Origin: Streptomyces sp. SID10853
GTDB taxonomy: Bacteria; Actinomycetota; Actinomycetes; Streptomycetales; Streptomycetaceae
Direction: 5' to 3'
NCBI RefSeq assembly: GCF_010548145.1
Contig: NZ_JAAGLN010000041.1
Span: forward strand, 1 to 40,146
DNA length: 40,146 nucleotides
The position numbers and the translations under genes were made by a program. Shown piece by piece: positions 1 to 7,082 of this stretch (position 1 is the first letter of the stretch; each line of letters begins with the position of its first letter). The notes below the pieces were generated by a model that worked only from the letters and a program-made list of their open reading frames with translations, was not told the origin of the DNA and ran no database searches.

Positions 1-711
1 GGCGGTGGCCGCGGCGGCCCGGGGATGGGACAGGCGCCCACCGGGCAGGGCAACGCGAAGGGCGGCGGGACCGGGACCGCCGCGAACGGTCAGGCCCCGG
101 GGAACGCTCCCGGCGGTCAGGCTCCGGGTAACGCTCCCGGCGGTCAGGCGGGCATACCGCCGACCGGGCAGGGCCGGCAGGGCCAGGGTCAGCAAGGCCA
201 AGGCCAAGGCCAAGGCCAGGGTCAGGGTCGGCCCGGCAAGGGCGGGACGCAGACCGGCCGTTGGCCGGGTGGCGGCGGGCTGGCCGAGGGCGGCTTCGGC
301 GGCGGCGGTGGCATGGGCGGTCTTCTCGACGGCCAGAAGGTCAGTGCCAAGGTCAAGGCGAAGATCAGTGCTGACGCCGACGACTACACCTGGATGGCCG
401 CGGCCATCGGCTCGCAGAACGCGGCGAGTTACCAGCTCGCGACCGAGAAGCCGGTCATGGCGATCGGCGGCTTCAACGGCAGCGATCCCTCGCCCACGCT
501 CGCCCAGTTCAAGAAGGACGTGACGGACGGGAAGATCCACTACTTCGTCTCGGGCGGCGGTATGGGCGGCGGCCCCGGTGGCTCCAGCAGCGGTTCCGCT
601 TCGAAGATCACGTCCTGGGTCGAGGGTCGGTTCGTGAAGGTGACGGTGGGGTCGGTGACGCTGTACGACCTGACGCAGGTGAAGGCCGGCACGAGCGCCT
701 CCGGCGGCTGA
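1..711 (+). CDS. ArnT/PMT-like membrane glycosyltransferase, C-terminal part (5' truncated by window)
   Basis: The frame is open from base 1 to the TGA at 709-711, so the start lies upstream. What remains is a Gly/Pro/Gln-rich low-complexity linker with GQAPGNAPGG and GQ repeats, followed by a compact domain. That domain has DDYTWMAAAIGSQNAASYQL, then PVMAIGGFNGSDPSPTLAQF and KIHYFVSGGG. This tail is typical of Streptomyces family-39 (ArnT/PMT_2-like) glycosyltransferases, in which a multi-TM catalytic half using polyprenyl-phosphate sugars precedes an extracytoplasmic C-terminal domain. The catalytic half is not in the window, so the assignment rests on the tail alone. A terminator follows directly. 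Confidence 0.75.
   Translation, partial: GGGRGGPGMGQAPTGQGNAKGGGTGTAANGQAPGNAPGGQAPGNAPGGQAGIPPTGQGRQGQGQQGQGQGQGQGQGRPGKGGTQTGRWPGGGGLAEGGFGGGGGMGGLLDGQKVSAKVKAKISADADDYTWMAAAIGSQNAASYQLATEKPVMAIGGFNGSDPSPTLAQFKKDVTDGKIHYFVSGGGMGGGPGGSSSGSASKITSWVEGRFVKVTVGSVTLYDLTQVKAGTSASGG
82..240 (+). repeat. in-frame tandem repeats (GQAPGNAPGG and GQ units) in the glycosyltransferase linker
   Basis: Two near-identical 30-base units encoding GQAPGNAPGG (about 88-147) are followed by a run of 6-base GGCCAA/GGTCAG units encoding Gly-Gln dipeptides (about 181-230). The phase keeps the reading frame open. The segment joins the membrane part of the protein to its C-terminal domain and is likely variable in length between strains. 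Confidence 0.8.
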
Positions 712-731
712 CCGGCAGGGGAGGACGACAA

Positions 732-772
732 GGGGCGAGCCGGGGAGCATCTCTCCCCGGCCCGCCCCTTTT
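732..772 (+). terminator. Rho-independent terminator after the glycosyltransferase gene
   Basis: A long GC stem (arms 732-747 and 752-767, with a short internal mismatch) is followed by TTTT at 769-772. It lies between the converging genes ending at 711 and 816 and best serves the plus-strand gene. Confidence 0.75.
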
Positions 773-815
773 CCCGCGTTCCGCCGACCCGGCCTTCCCT
801 CCCCGCGTCCACTGC

Positions 816-1640
816 CTACCGCCGCAGCGACACGTCCGCCACGATCGGCCGGTGGTCGGAAGCGAGCGTGTCGGGTACGTCGGCGCCGCGCACCGCCACC
901 CCGCGTGACACCGCCACGTAGTCGATCCGCTGCACCGGATGCAGCGCCGGGAACGTCGGCTTGCCCGGCTCCACATCCGTCAGCTCCCGCCACAGCGGCG
1001 CCAGCTCGGGGGCGTCCGGGGTCGCGTTGAAGTCGCCCAGGAGGATCTTGCGGACCCGGTCCCGTCCCATGATGCGGCGCGTCTCGGCGACCTGGCTCAC
1101 CCGTACGGAGGGGTCGGCGCGGTAGTCCAGATGCGTCACGTACACGTGCAGCGGCACGCCCTTCACCCGCAGTTCGACCTCACCGAAGCCGGGGGCGGGC
1201 GCCGGGACCGGGTTCGGGTCCTGGGTGGAGAGGCGGGTGATCTTGTGGTTCGTGGCCTTCAGGATGTGGTACTTGGAGAGCACCGCCACGCCGAATTCCC
1301 GCCCGTCGACGCTGTATATCGGGGCGAAGAACATCTGCATCCCGAGTCGTTCCGCCAGCTCGCCCGCCACATCCCGCCACTCGCTGCGCGCGGCCCAGTG
1401 GACATCGACCTCCTCCAGGCCGATCACGTCCGCGTGCAGCGCGCGCAGGGCCTTCTCCTGGCGGTCGAGATCGAAGACGTTGTCCATCCCGGCACCCGCG
1501 TGGATGTTGTACGAGGCGACCCGCAGCGGTACATCGCGGCCGCGGGCGGGGGCATGCGCCGCCTGCGCCGGGGGCACGGCCAGCGCCGCCAGGACGCCGG
1601 AGACCAGAAGCACTTCAGCAACACGACCAGTCAGCTTCAT
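816..1640 (-). CDS. secreted endonuclease/exonuclease/phosphatase family protein
   Basis: A 274-residue protein with a clear Sec signal peptide (basic MKLTGR, a hydrophobic core, cleavage after AQA near residue 28). The EEP fold shows its metal and catalytic motifs in order: SYNIHAG near residue 45, GLEEVD near 74, LGDFNAT near 200, and a terminal SDHRP near 260. Family members hydrolyse phosphodiester or phosphomonoester bonds in nucleic acids, sphingomyelin or inositol phosphates; the substrate cannot be told here. The protein is exported, so it probably scavenges phosphate or nucleotides outside the cell. It is transcribed divergently from the MFS gene at 1765. Confidence 0.88.
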   Translation of the reverse strand: MKLTGRVAEVLLVSGVLAALAVPPAQAAHAPARGRDVPLRVASYNIHAGAGMDNVFDLDRQEKALRALHADVIGLEEVDVHWAARSEWRDVAGELAERLGMQMFFAPIYSVDGREFGVAVLSKYHILKATNHKITRLSTQDPNPVPAPAPGFGEVELRVKGVPLHVYVTHLDYRADPSVRVSQVAETRRIMGRDRVRKILLGDFNATPDAPELAPLWRELTDVEPGKPTFPALHPVQRIDYVAVSRGVAVRGADVPDTLASDHRPIVADVSLRR

Positions 1641-1681
1641 CGGACGTAGTTACCCGCAAGCGGCTCGGCGCAAAACGAATT

Positions 1682-1712
1682 TACACCGTAGAAGGATGTC
1701 CTTTACGGTGTA
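1682..1712. promoter_or_regulatory. palindromic TetR-type operator upstream of the MFS-tetR pair
   Basis: TACACCGTA at 1682-1690 and its exact inverted copy TACGGTGTA at 1704-1712 flank an AAGG...CCTT core, making a 31-base near-perfect palindrome. TACA...TGTA palindromes are a common binding site for TetR repressors that control drug exporters. The site lies about 50 bases before the MFS start, so the TetR encoded at 3319 is the probable ligand-responsive repressor. Confidence 0.75.
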
Positions 1713-1720
1713 CAACTCCA

Positions 1721-1748
1721 CCCGCCCCGCCCCGCCCCGCCCCGCCCA
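1721..1748. repeat. CCCGC pentanucleotide tandem repeat
   Basis: Five full CCCGC units and a partial one lie between the palindromic operator and the ribosome-binding site of the MFS gene. They fall in the 5' untranslated leader, so unit number would change the operator-to-start distance. Confidence 0.8.
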
Positions 1749-1764
1749 GGAAACAGGAGTCGGC

Positions 1765-3270
1765 ATGACGGCCACCGCCGCCGAGCACGACAGCGTCACC
1801 ACCCCGCATCCCCAGCGCTGGGTGATCCTCGGAGTGATCTGCCTCGCCGAGCTGACCGTGCTGCTCGACAACACCGTCCTCAATGTCGCGATCCCCTCCC
1901 TCACCCGTGACCTGCACGCCTCCACCGCCGACATCCAGTGGATGATCAACGCGTACTCGCTGGTGCAGTCGGGTCTGCTGCTCACCGCGGGCAGCTCGGC
2001 GGACCGCTACGGCCGCAAGAAGATGCTGATCGCCGGTCTCGCGCTCTTCGGGGCCGGATCGCTCGTCGCCGGGCTCGCCCAGTCCACCGCACAGCTGATC
2101 GCCGCCCGCGCGGGCATGGGGGTCGGCGGCGCCCTGCTGATGACGACCACGCTCGCCGTCGTCGTCCAGATCTTCGACGACACCGAGCGTGTCAGGGCCA
2201 TCGGCCTCTGGTCCACGGTCAATTCACTCGGCTTCGCCGTCGGACCGCTCATCGGTGGTGTGCTGCTCGACCACTTCTGGTGGGGTGCGATCTTCCTGAT
2301 CAACATCCCGGTGGCGGTCGTCGCGCTCTTCGCCGTCGTCACTCTCGTACCGGAGTCCAAGAACCCGTCCGGAGACCGCCCCGACCTGCTCGGCGCGCTG
2401 CTCTCCACCGTCGGGATGACCGCCGTCGTGTACGCGATCATCTCGGGCCCGGACCACGGCTGGGCCTCCACCCATGTCGCCGTCTCCGCGGGCGTGGGCC
2501 TCGTCTTCCTGGCCGTTTTCGTCGCCTGGGAACTGCACATCCCGTTCCCCATGCTGGACATGCACTTCTTCCGCAACCAGCGCTTCGTCGGCGCCGTCGC
2601 CGGGGCGATCCTCGTCGCCTTCGGCATGGGCGGCTCGCTCTTCCTGCTCACCCAGCACCTGCAGTTCGTCCTCGGGTACGGGCCGTTGGCCGCCGGGCTG
2701 CGGACCGCACCCATGGCGCTGACCATCGTGGTGCTGAACCTCACCGGGCTCTCGGCCAGGCTGCTGCCCCGGCTCGGCACGCCCGCCACCATCGCCACCG
2801 GGATGGCCGCGCTCGCGGCCGGGCTCGCGGCCATCGCGCTGCTCGGCGGGGACAGCTACCCCGGGATGCTGCTGGGGCTTGTGGTCATGGGGGCGGGTAT
2901 CGCGTTCGCCATGCCGGCGATGGCCAACGCGATCATGAGCGCGATCCCGCCGGAGAAGGCCGGGGTCGGTGCGGGCGTCAACGGCACCCTGGCCGAATTC
3001 GGCAACGGCCTGGGGGTCGCCGTGCTCGGCGCCGTACTCAACTCCCGCTTCGCGGGCCTCCTGCCCGCCGCCCTGGGCGCCGCCTCACTGCCGGCGGCTC
3101 TCGCGGCCGCCGACGGGCCGGGCGAGCGCGGCCGGGTCGCGGACGCTTTCGCCTCGGGTCTGCAGACCAGCCAACTGGTGGGCGCGGCAGCGGTACTTGC
3201 GGGCGGGCTGCTCGCCGCGGTGCTGCTCCGGCGGGCCGAGCGGGCAGATGTACGGGTGGCGGCGGCCTAA
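1765..3270 (+). CDS. MFS drug exporter, DHA2 (14-TM) family
   Basis: A 501-residue protein starting at the ATG at 1765, placed by the AGGAAACAGGAGT ribosome-binding region just upstream; the frame is open further upstream, but that part overlaps the operator. It shows the DHA2 signature LDNTVLNVAIP at residues 34-44, the cytoplasmic loop motif DRYGRKK at 80-86 and repeated hydrophobic helices to the end. DHA2 proteins are proton antiporters that expel antibiotics, dyes or disinfectants. The TetR gene follows 48 bases downstream on the same strand, so the two form an operon under the palindrome at 1682-1712. The substrate is unknown. Confidence 0.9.
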   Translation: MTATAAEHDSVTTPHPQRWVILGVICLAELTVLLDNTVLNVAIPSLTRDLHASTADIQWMINAYSLVQSGLLLTAGSSADRYGRKKMLIAGLALFGAGSLVAGLAQSTAQLIAARAGMGVGGALLMTTTLAVVVQIFDDTERVRAIGLWSTVNSLGFAVGPLIGGVLLDHFWWGAIFLINIPVAVVALFAVVTLVPESKNPSGDRPDLLGALLSTVGMTAVVYAIISGPDHGWASTHVAVSAGVGLVFLAVFVAWELHIPFPMLDMHFFRNQRFVGAVAGAILVAFGMGGSLFLLTQHLQFVLGYGPLAAGLRTAPMALTIVVLNLTGLSARLLPRLGTPATIATGMAALAAGLAAIALLGGDSYPGMLLGLVVMGAGIAFAMPAMANAIMSAIPPEKAGVGAGVNGTLAEFGNGLGVAVLGAVLNSRFAGLLPAALGAASLPAALAAADGPGERGRVADAFASGLQTSQLVGAAAVLAGGLLAAVLLRRAERADVRVAAA

Positions 3271-3318
3271 CATCGACATCGGTACCGGTGGATCCACACG
3301 TTCCGGAGGAGGCGCGCC

Positions 3319-4212
3319 ATGGTGACTGCGGCCGACCGTGCGAAGGGTCCCGCGCGGGCCAGTGTCTGGCTGGGCGGAAAGGTGACGCGCACCCGCAGAA
3401 CGGACCAGCCGGCCGGGCTCGACCTGGACAAGATCACCGCGGCGACGGTCAGGCTGCTGGACTCCGAGGGCCTCGCGAAGTTCTCCATGCGCCGCCTCGC
3501 CGCCGAACTGGGCGTCACCGCGATGTCGGTCTACTGGTACGTGGACACCAAGGACGACCTCCTCGAACTGGCCCTGGACGCGGTGATGGGCGAACTCGCC
3601 CTGCCCGACGCGGAGGAGGACGGCGGAGACGAGGGCCGGAGCCGGGGACAGGACCGGAGCGGGGACCAGGACCGGGAACAGGACCAGGACCGGAGCGGTG
3701 GGCAGGGCGCAGGCGACTGGCGGGTTCAGCTGCGCCGGCTCGCCGCCGGATACCGGAGCATCCTTGTCCGCCATCCCTGGGTCTCGCCGCTGGTCGGCGT
3801 GTTCCTCAACATCGGGCCGCACGCGGTGAAGTTCGCGGCGGCGTCCCAGGACGTGATGCGCCACTCGGATCTGCCGCTGCGCGGCCAGACCGGGGGCCTC
3901 GCCGCGGTCTTCCAGTTCGTGTACGGGTTCGGCACCGTCGAGGGCCACTTCAGGGACCGCTGCGCACGGGCCGGGATGACCCAGGACGAGTACCACCAGC
4001 ACGCCATGGGCGGGATGAGCGAACAGCCCTCGCTGCGCCGGACGTTCGAACAGGCCCAGGACGTGATGGCGGCACGCGGCGGCGACACGGTCGAGGAGAT
4101 GCGGGAGCGCGATTTCGACTTCGCTCTCGACCTGCTGATCGCGGGCATTGAGGCCAAACGCGAGGCAGGGGAAGAGCCGGAGCGGGGTTCAGCGGCGGCC
4201 GACGGCCACTGA
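3319..4212 (+). CDS. TetR/AcrR family repressor with an expanded acidic repeat linker
   Basis: A 297-residue regulator with a strong GGAGGAGG site before its ATG. The helix-turn-helix lies at about residues 35-82 and contains FSMRRLAAELGVTAMSVYWY, typical of the TetR subgroup with a TetR_C_1-type ligand domain. Residues about 97-132 are an insert of Asp, Arg, Gly and Gln repeats (RSGDQDREQDQDRSGG) between the DNA-binding and ligand domains, encoded by a short minisatellite. The ligand domain follows (about 133-285). As the second gene of an MFS operon it probably represses the exporter and itself through the palindrome at 1682-1712. Confidence 0.88.
   Translation: MVTAADRAKGPARASVWLGGKVTRTRRTDQPAGLDLDKITAATVRLLDSEGLAKFSMRRLAAELGVTAMSVYWYVDTKDDLLELALDAVMGELALPDAEEDGGDEGRSRGQDRSGDQDREQDQDRSGGQGAGDWRVQLRRLAAGYRSILVRHPWVSPLVGVFLNIGPHAVKFAAASQDVMRHSDLPLRGQTGGLAAVFQFVYGFGTVEGHFRDRCARAGMTQDEYHQHAMGGMSEQPSLRRTFEQAQDVMAARGGDTVEEMRERDFDFALDLLIAGIEAKREAGEEPERGSAAADGH
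3640..3698 (+). repeat. GGACCNGGA-type minisatellite inside tetR
   Basis: Imperfect tandem units of GGACCGGAGC/GGACCAGGACC encode the Asp-Arg-Ser-Gly-Gln-rich linker of the TetR protein. It lies exactly between the DNA-binding and ligand-binding domains, where length change would be tolerated. Confidence 0.75.
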
Positions 4213-4271
4213 GGGGACAATTCCCGTCAGGCGCTGCCGTCAAGAGCGGTGGCCTGAGGGGGAGTTGTCCT

Positions 4272-4766
4272 ATGCAGAACATGCAGAGCACACCGGGCGG
4301 GCCCGCGCCCGTCATGGCCGTGGCGATCGTCGGCCTGGTGATATTCCGGCAGCTGCGCACCCGCCCGGTAAGGCGCTACGGCTCGTTGATCGGACCGGCC
4401 GTCCTCGGTGTCCTGGGCGTCGCGGGGATCGCCTTCGGTATCGCCACGGTCCTCCAGGACCACCGGCTGACCGTGCTGCCCATGGCCCTGCTGGTGGTGA
4501 GCCTGGCGGTTGCGGCGGGCCTGGGGGCCATCAGGTCACGGACCGTACGGCTGTGGCACGGCGCCCAGGGGGAGGTACTGCGCAAGGGAACGCCGGCCAC
4601 CACCGGACTCTGGCTGGCCTCGGTCGCCGTGCACATCGGTCTGGGGCTGTGGATCGACCACGCGGCCGGAGCCGGGGTGCTGGGCACCGCGTCGCTGTAC
4701 GCGTACCTGGCGATCGGGCTGGGGACACAGAACATACTGCTGCGCGGGCGGGCCGCCACGCTGTGA
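4272..4766 (+). CDS. small multi-TM membrane protein, DUF1453-like
   Basis: A 164-residue protein with four to five hydrophobic segments (about residues 13-25, 39-62, 68-88, 111-128 and 135-152) and short charged loops such as RQLRTRPVRRYG. The size and pattern fit the DUF1453 (CcdC-like) family of actinobacterial membrane proteins, whose biochemical role is not established. A GGGGGAG site precedes the ATG. It follows the tetR gene by 59 bases on the same strand and may be transcribed with it, but nothing else ties it to drug efflux. Confidence 0.7.
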   Translation: MQNMQSTPGGPAPVMAVAIVGLVIFRQLRTRPVRRYGSLIGPAVLGVLGVAGIAFGIATVLQDHRLTVLPMALLVVSLAVAAGLGAIRSRTVRLWHGAQGEVLRKGTPATTGLWLASVAVHIGLGLWIDHAAGAGVLGTASLYAYLAIGLGTQNILLRGRAATL

Positions 4767-4829
4767 CCCGGCGCGTGCCGGAGGCCGCCCACCTCGCAGG
4801 GGCGGCCGCCCGACTCGCGGTGCCGGCGC

Positions 4830-5300
4830 CTACCCGTCCTCGGCCAGCCGTGCCGGGAAGCCGCCGGTCGCGATCGGGCTCCACCGCTCCGGGGTGATCC
4901 GGATGATCGACTTGCCCTGCTTGATCATCGCCGCGCGGTACTCGTCCCAGTCCGGGTGCTCCCCGGAGATGTTGCGGAAGTACTCCACCAGCGGCTCCAC
5001 CGAGTCCGGGGAGTCGATGACCTCGCCCGCTCCGTCGATCTGGACCCAGGGTCCGTTCCACTCGTCCGACAGCACGATGACGCTCACCCGCGCGTCCCGC
5101 CGGACATTGCGGGTCTTGGCGCGCTCGGGGTAGGTCGACAGGACGATCCGCCCCGAGTCGTCCACCCCACAGGTCAGCGGGGAGCCCTGCGGGCGGCCGT
5201 CGGAGCGGGTGGTGAGCAGGATCGCGCGGTGCCTGGGGCGTACGAAGTCGAGCAGGCCGGGCAGTTCCACAGGGGTGTTGGTCGCGATGTTGGGTGCCAT
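4830..5300 (-). CDS. PPOX-class F420-dependent oxidoreductase
   Basis: A 156-residue split-beta-barrel flavin/deazaflavin protein. It shows LLDFVRPRHRAILLTTRSDG, then SPLTCGVDDSGRIVLSTYPERAKTRNVRRD (in pieces), and WVQIDGAGEVIDSPD. These are standard for actinobacterial PPOX-class enzymes that use reduced F420 to reduce small substrates in the cytoplasm. No Shine-Dalgarno is visible; TATCGT six bases before the ATG would serve as a -10 box for a leaderless transcript. The physiological substrate is unknown. Confidence 0.88.
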   Translation of the reverse strand: MAPNIATNTPVELPGLLDFVRPRHRAILLTTRSDGRPQGSPLTCGVDDSGRIVLSTYPERAKTRNVRRDARVSVIVLSDEWNGPWVQIDGAGEVIDSPDSVEPLVEYFRNISGEHPDWDEYRAAMIKQGKSIIRITPERWSPIATGGFPARLAEDG

Positions 5301-5397
5301 GGCTGCACGATACGACTCCCCGTACGGGCCGGGAGGGCCGTCGCCCCCGGTGTCGGATCAGTCCTCGGCGCGGGTGCGGAAGACCGGCCAGCCCCGA

Positions 5398-5526
5398 GCG
5401 CCGGTACCCGGCCCGCGGATCGACCGCGGCTGGTTCGAGCAGCCCGATCTCGTGGTAGCGGCGCAGGGTCTTGACGGTCATGCGGGTGGTGCGTGAGAAA
5501 TCGCCCGTCGACAGGTAGCGCGTCAC
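5398..5526 (-). pseudogene. MerR-family regulator remnant (N-terminal HTH only)
   Basis: Starting from a GTG at 5526, the translation gives LSTGDFSRTTRMTVKTLRRY and HEIGLLEPAAVDPRAGYRR, the classic MerR winged-helix start. After that the frame reads unrelated residues, so only about 43 residues of a gene that should encode 120-270 remain. The effector domain is gone. The 3' break lies 97 bases before the start of the F420 enzyme gene. I infer a deletion relic. Confidence 0.75.
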
Positions 5527-5662
5527 CCCGCGATGGTGCGCCCTCCCCAGGGGGAGAGTCCGGCGGCGACGTCTCCCTTGACTCCCCCGACGGCCGTCCG
5601 GAGGCTGCTGTGCACGGCCGGATCCCGGCCGGAGACCGACCGAGCAGGGGAGCTGACCGAGC

Positions 5663-5827
5663 ATGCCGCAGACCGTCACCAGGGACGTCGACCGGATCGT
5701 GGAGCGTTACGTCGCCGTCTGGAGCGAGCCGGATGCCGTCGCCCGCGAGCGCACCGTCGGAGAGCTGTGGGCCCCGGACGGCGTCGAGTTCGTCGAGGGC
5801 ACCCAGTTCCGCGGTCATGCCAGCTGA
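5663..5827 (+). pseudogene. SnoaL/NTF2-like protein remnant
   Basis: A 54-codon reading frame from the ATG at 5663 encodes MPQTVTRDVDRIVERYVAVW, then ELWAPDGVEFVEGTQFRGH. This is the first helix and strand of a SnoaL/NTF2-like cone-fold protein, which normally has 120-140 residues. A stop at 5825 and unrelated repetitive sequence follow. It lies divergently from the MerR remnant; such genes are often paired, so one deletion and decay event may have removed most of both. Confidence 0.6.
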
Positions 5828-5930
5828 CCGTCCAGCCGCTGCCCGAGGCGTAGGGCCCACGGAACGGCAGCACAGGCGCGCAGAGCACGGGAACACAGCG
5901 CAGCCGTACACCACGGGAGCACAGCGAGGA

Positions 5931-5972
5931 CAAACAGCGCAGGCCAAACAGCGCAGGCCAAACAGCGCAGCC
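5931..5972. repeat. three 14-base tandem repeats in the 5828-6119 gap
   Basis: CAAACAGCGCAGGC occurs three times in perfect tandem phase (the last copy ends in CC). Degenerate CACAGCG/CAGCGCAG units spread through about 5870-5995. The rest of the 292-base gap between the SnoaL remnant and the yceI gene holds no gene or RNA I can support. Confidence 0.8.
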
Positions 5973-6119
5973 ACCCAGCACAGGCGACAGCACAACGCCC
6001 GGCCCCCGGCGGCACACGGAAAGCGTGCGCCGCCGGGGGCCGGGCGGAGTTCCGCGCAGGAGCCGCGCACGAGTCCGCGCAGAAGTCGCGCGGGCCGGTG
6101 CGGGTGCCGGCGTGGCCGG

Positions 6120-6938
6120 TTACGCGCCGGGCAGCGAGTCGCCCTGCACGGCCTGGATGTCCAGCTCGACCTTGAGCGTGGTCCCGATGGCCGAGATGCC
6201 CGCCTGGACGACCTGGTTGTAGTTCATCCTGAAGTCCTCGCGGCGCAGTTCGGCAGTCGCGTGGAAGGCCGCGCGCACGCCGCCCCACGGGTCGGGGCCC
6301 GTGCCCAGGTAGCTCAGGTTCAGGTCGACCTCACGGGCGACGCCGTGCAGCGCCAGCTCACCGTGGACCGTCCAGCGGTCCGGGCCCGCGGGGGTGATCC
6401 CGGTGCTGCTGTACGTGATCTGCGGGTAGGTCTCGACGTCCAGGAAGTCCGCGGACTTCAGATGGCCGTCGCGCATTCCGTTGCCCGTGTCGATCGAGGC
6501 CGTCGCGATGACCGCCTCCACCCGCGACTTCTCGACGTCCTCGGCGATCTCGATACGCCCCACGAACTCCGTGAACCGGCCGTGCACGCTGGAGATACCC
6601 AGGTGCTGGGCGACCGCGCCCACCGACGAGTGCGCCGGGTCCAGCGTCCAGGTGCCGGGCGGCGGGAGTTCCACACCGCCCTGCCTGGCCAGGACGACCG
6701 TGCCGACGTCGGCACGCCCGCTTGCCGTGACGAAGGCCGTGGACGCGGCGGGCGCGTAACCGACGGCCGTCACGATCACGGTGTGCGGACCGGGGGCGAG
6801 GGTCGCGTCGTCGCTCACCGTGCCGTCCTCGCCCACCTGCGCCCGCAGTACCTGCGCGCCGGTCATGTCGGTCACGGTCACCACGGCGTGCTGGACCGCC
6901 CAGCCGTCGCGCGTCCGTACCTGTGCGCGAAGTCCCAT
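6120..6938 (-). CDS. YceI-family protein with an N-terminal carboxypeptidase-regulatory-like domain
   Basis: A 272-residue protein; the ATG is preceded by GAAGGAGAGAGA. Residues 1-88 form a beta-sandwich like the CarboxypepD_reg family (VTVTDMTGAQVL, then PGPHTVIVTAVGYAPA). Residues about 94-272 are YceI: GTWTLDPAHSSVGAVAQHLG, SVHGRFTEFVG, and a C-terminal DFRMNYNQ. YceI proteins are lipocalin-like barrels that bind polyisoprenoids or other lipids. No signal peptide is visible, so it looks cytoplasmic. The N-terminal domain resembles those at the C-terminus of the exporter encoded just upstream, which ties the two genes together. A hairpin separates them (7024-7050). Confidence 0.88.
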   Translation of the reverse strand: MGLRAQVRTRDGWAVQHAVVTVTDMTGAQVLRAQVGEDGTVSDDATLAPGPHTVIVTAVGYAPAASTAFVTASGRADVGTVVLARQGGVELPPPGTWTLDPAHSSVGAVAQHLGISSVHGRFTEFVGRIEIAEDVEKSRVEAVIATASIDTGNGMRDGHLKSADFLDVETYPQITYSSTGITPAGPDRWTVHGELALHGVAREVDLNLSYLGTGPDPWGGVRAAFHATAELRREDFRMNYNQVVQAGISAIGTTLKVELDIQAVQGDSLPGA

Positions 6939-6973
6939 TCCCGTTCTCTCTCCTTCAAAAAAGTGGGCCCCGG

Positions 6974-7050
6974 GCGGTGGTGGCGGGCCGTCCCCTGCCC
7001 ACCACCACCGCGTCCGGGGCTTGAAGGGGCCCGGCCTGACCGGGCCCCTT
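6974..7050 (-). terminator. double hairpin between the MFS and yceI genes
   Basis: Two inverted repeats lie in the 144-base gap. AAGGGGCCCGG/CCGGGCCCCTT at 7024-7050 has a 5-base loop, and GCGGTGGTGG/CCACCACCGC spans about 6974-7012. Neither has a strong T run. They could end the exporter transcript or attenuate it so that yceI is made at a lower or separate level. Confidence 0.55.
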
Positions 7051-7082
7051 CGCGCCCCGCATCCGCTGGGGCAGCCTGGTGA

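Noticed and set aside
1938..4151. Very long open frame (737 codons) on the plus strand overlapping the MFS and tetR genes
   Set aside because: It is an alternative frame of high-GC coding sequence, rich in Arg and Pro, with no domain. The real genes are in the other frames.
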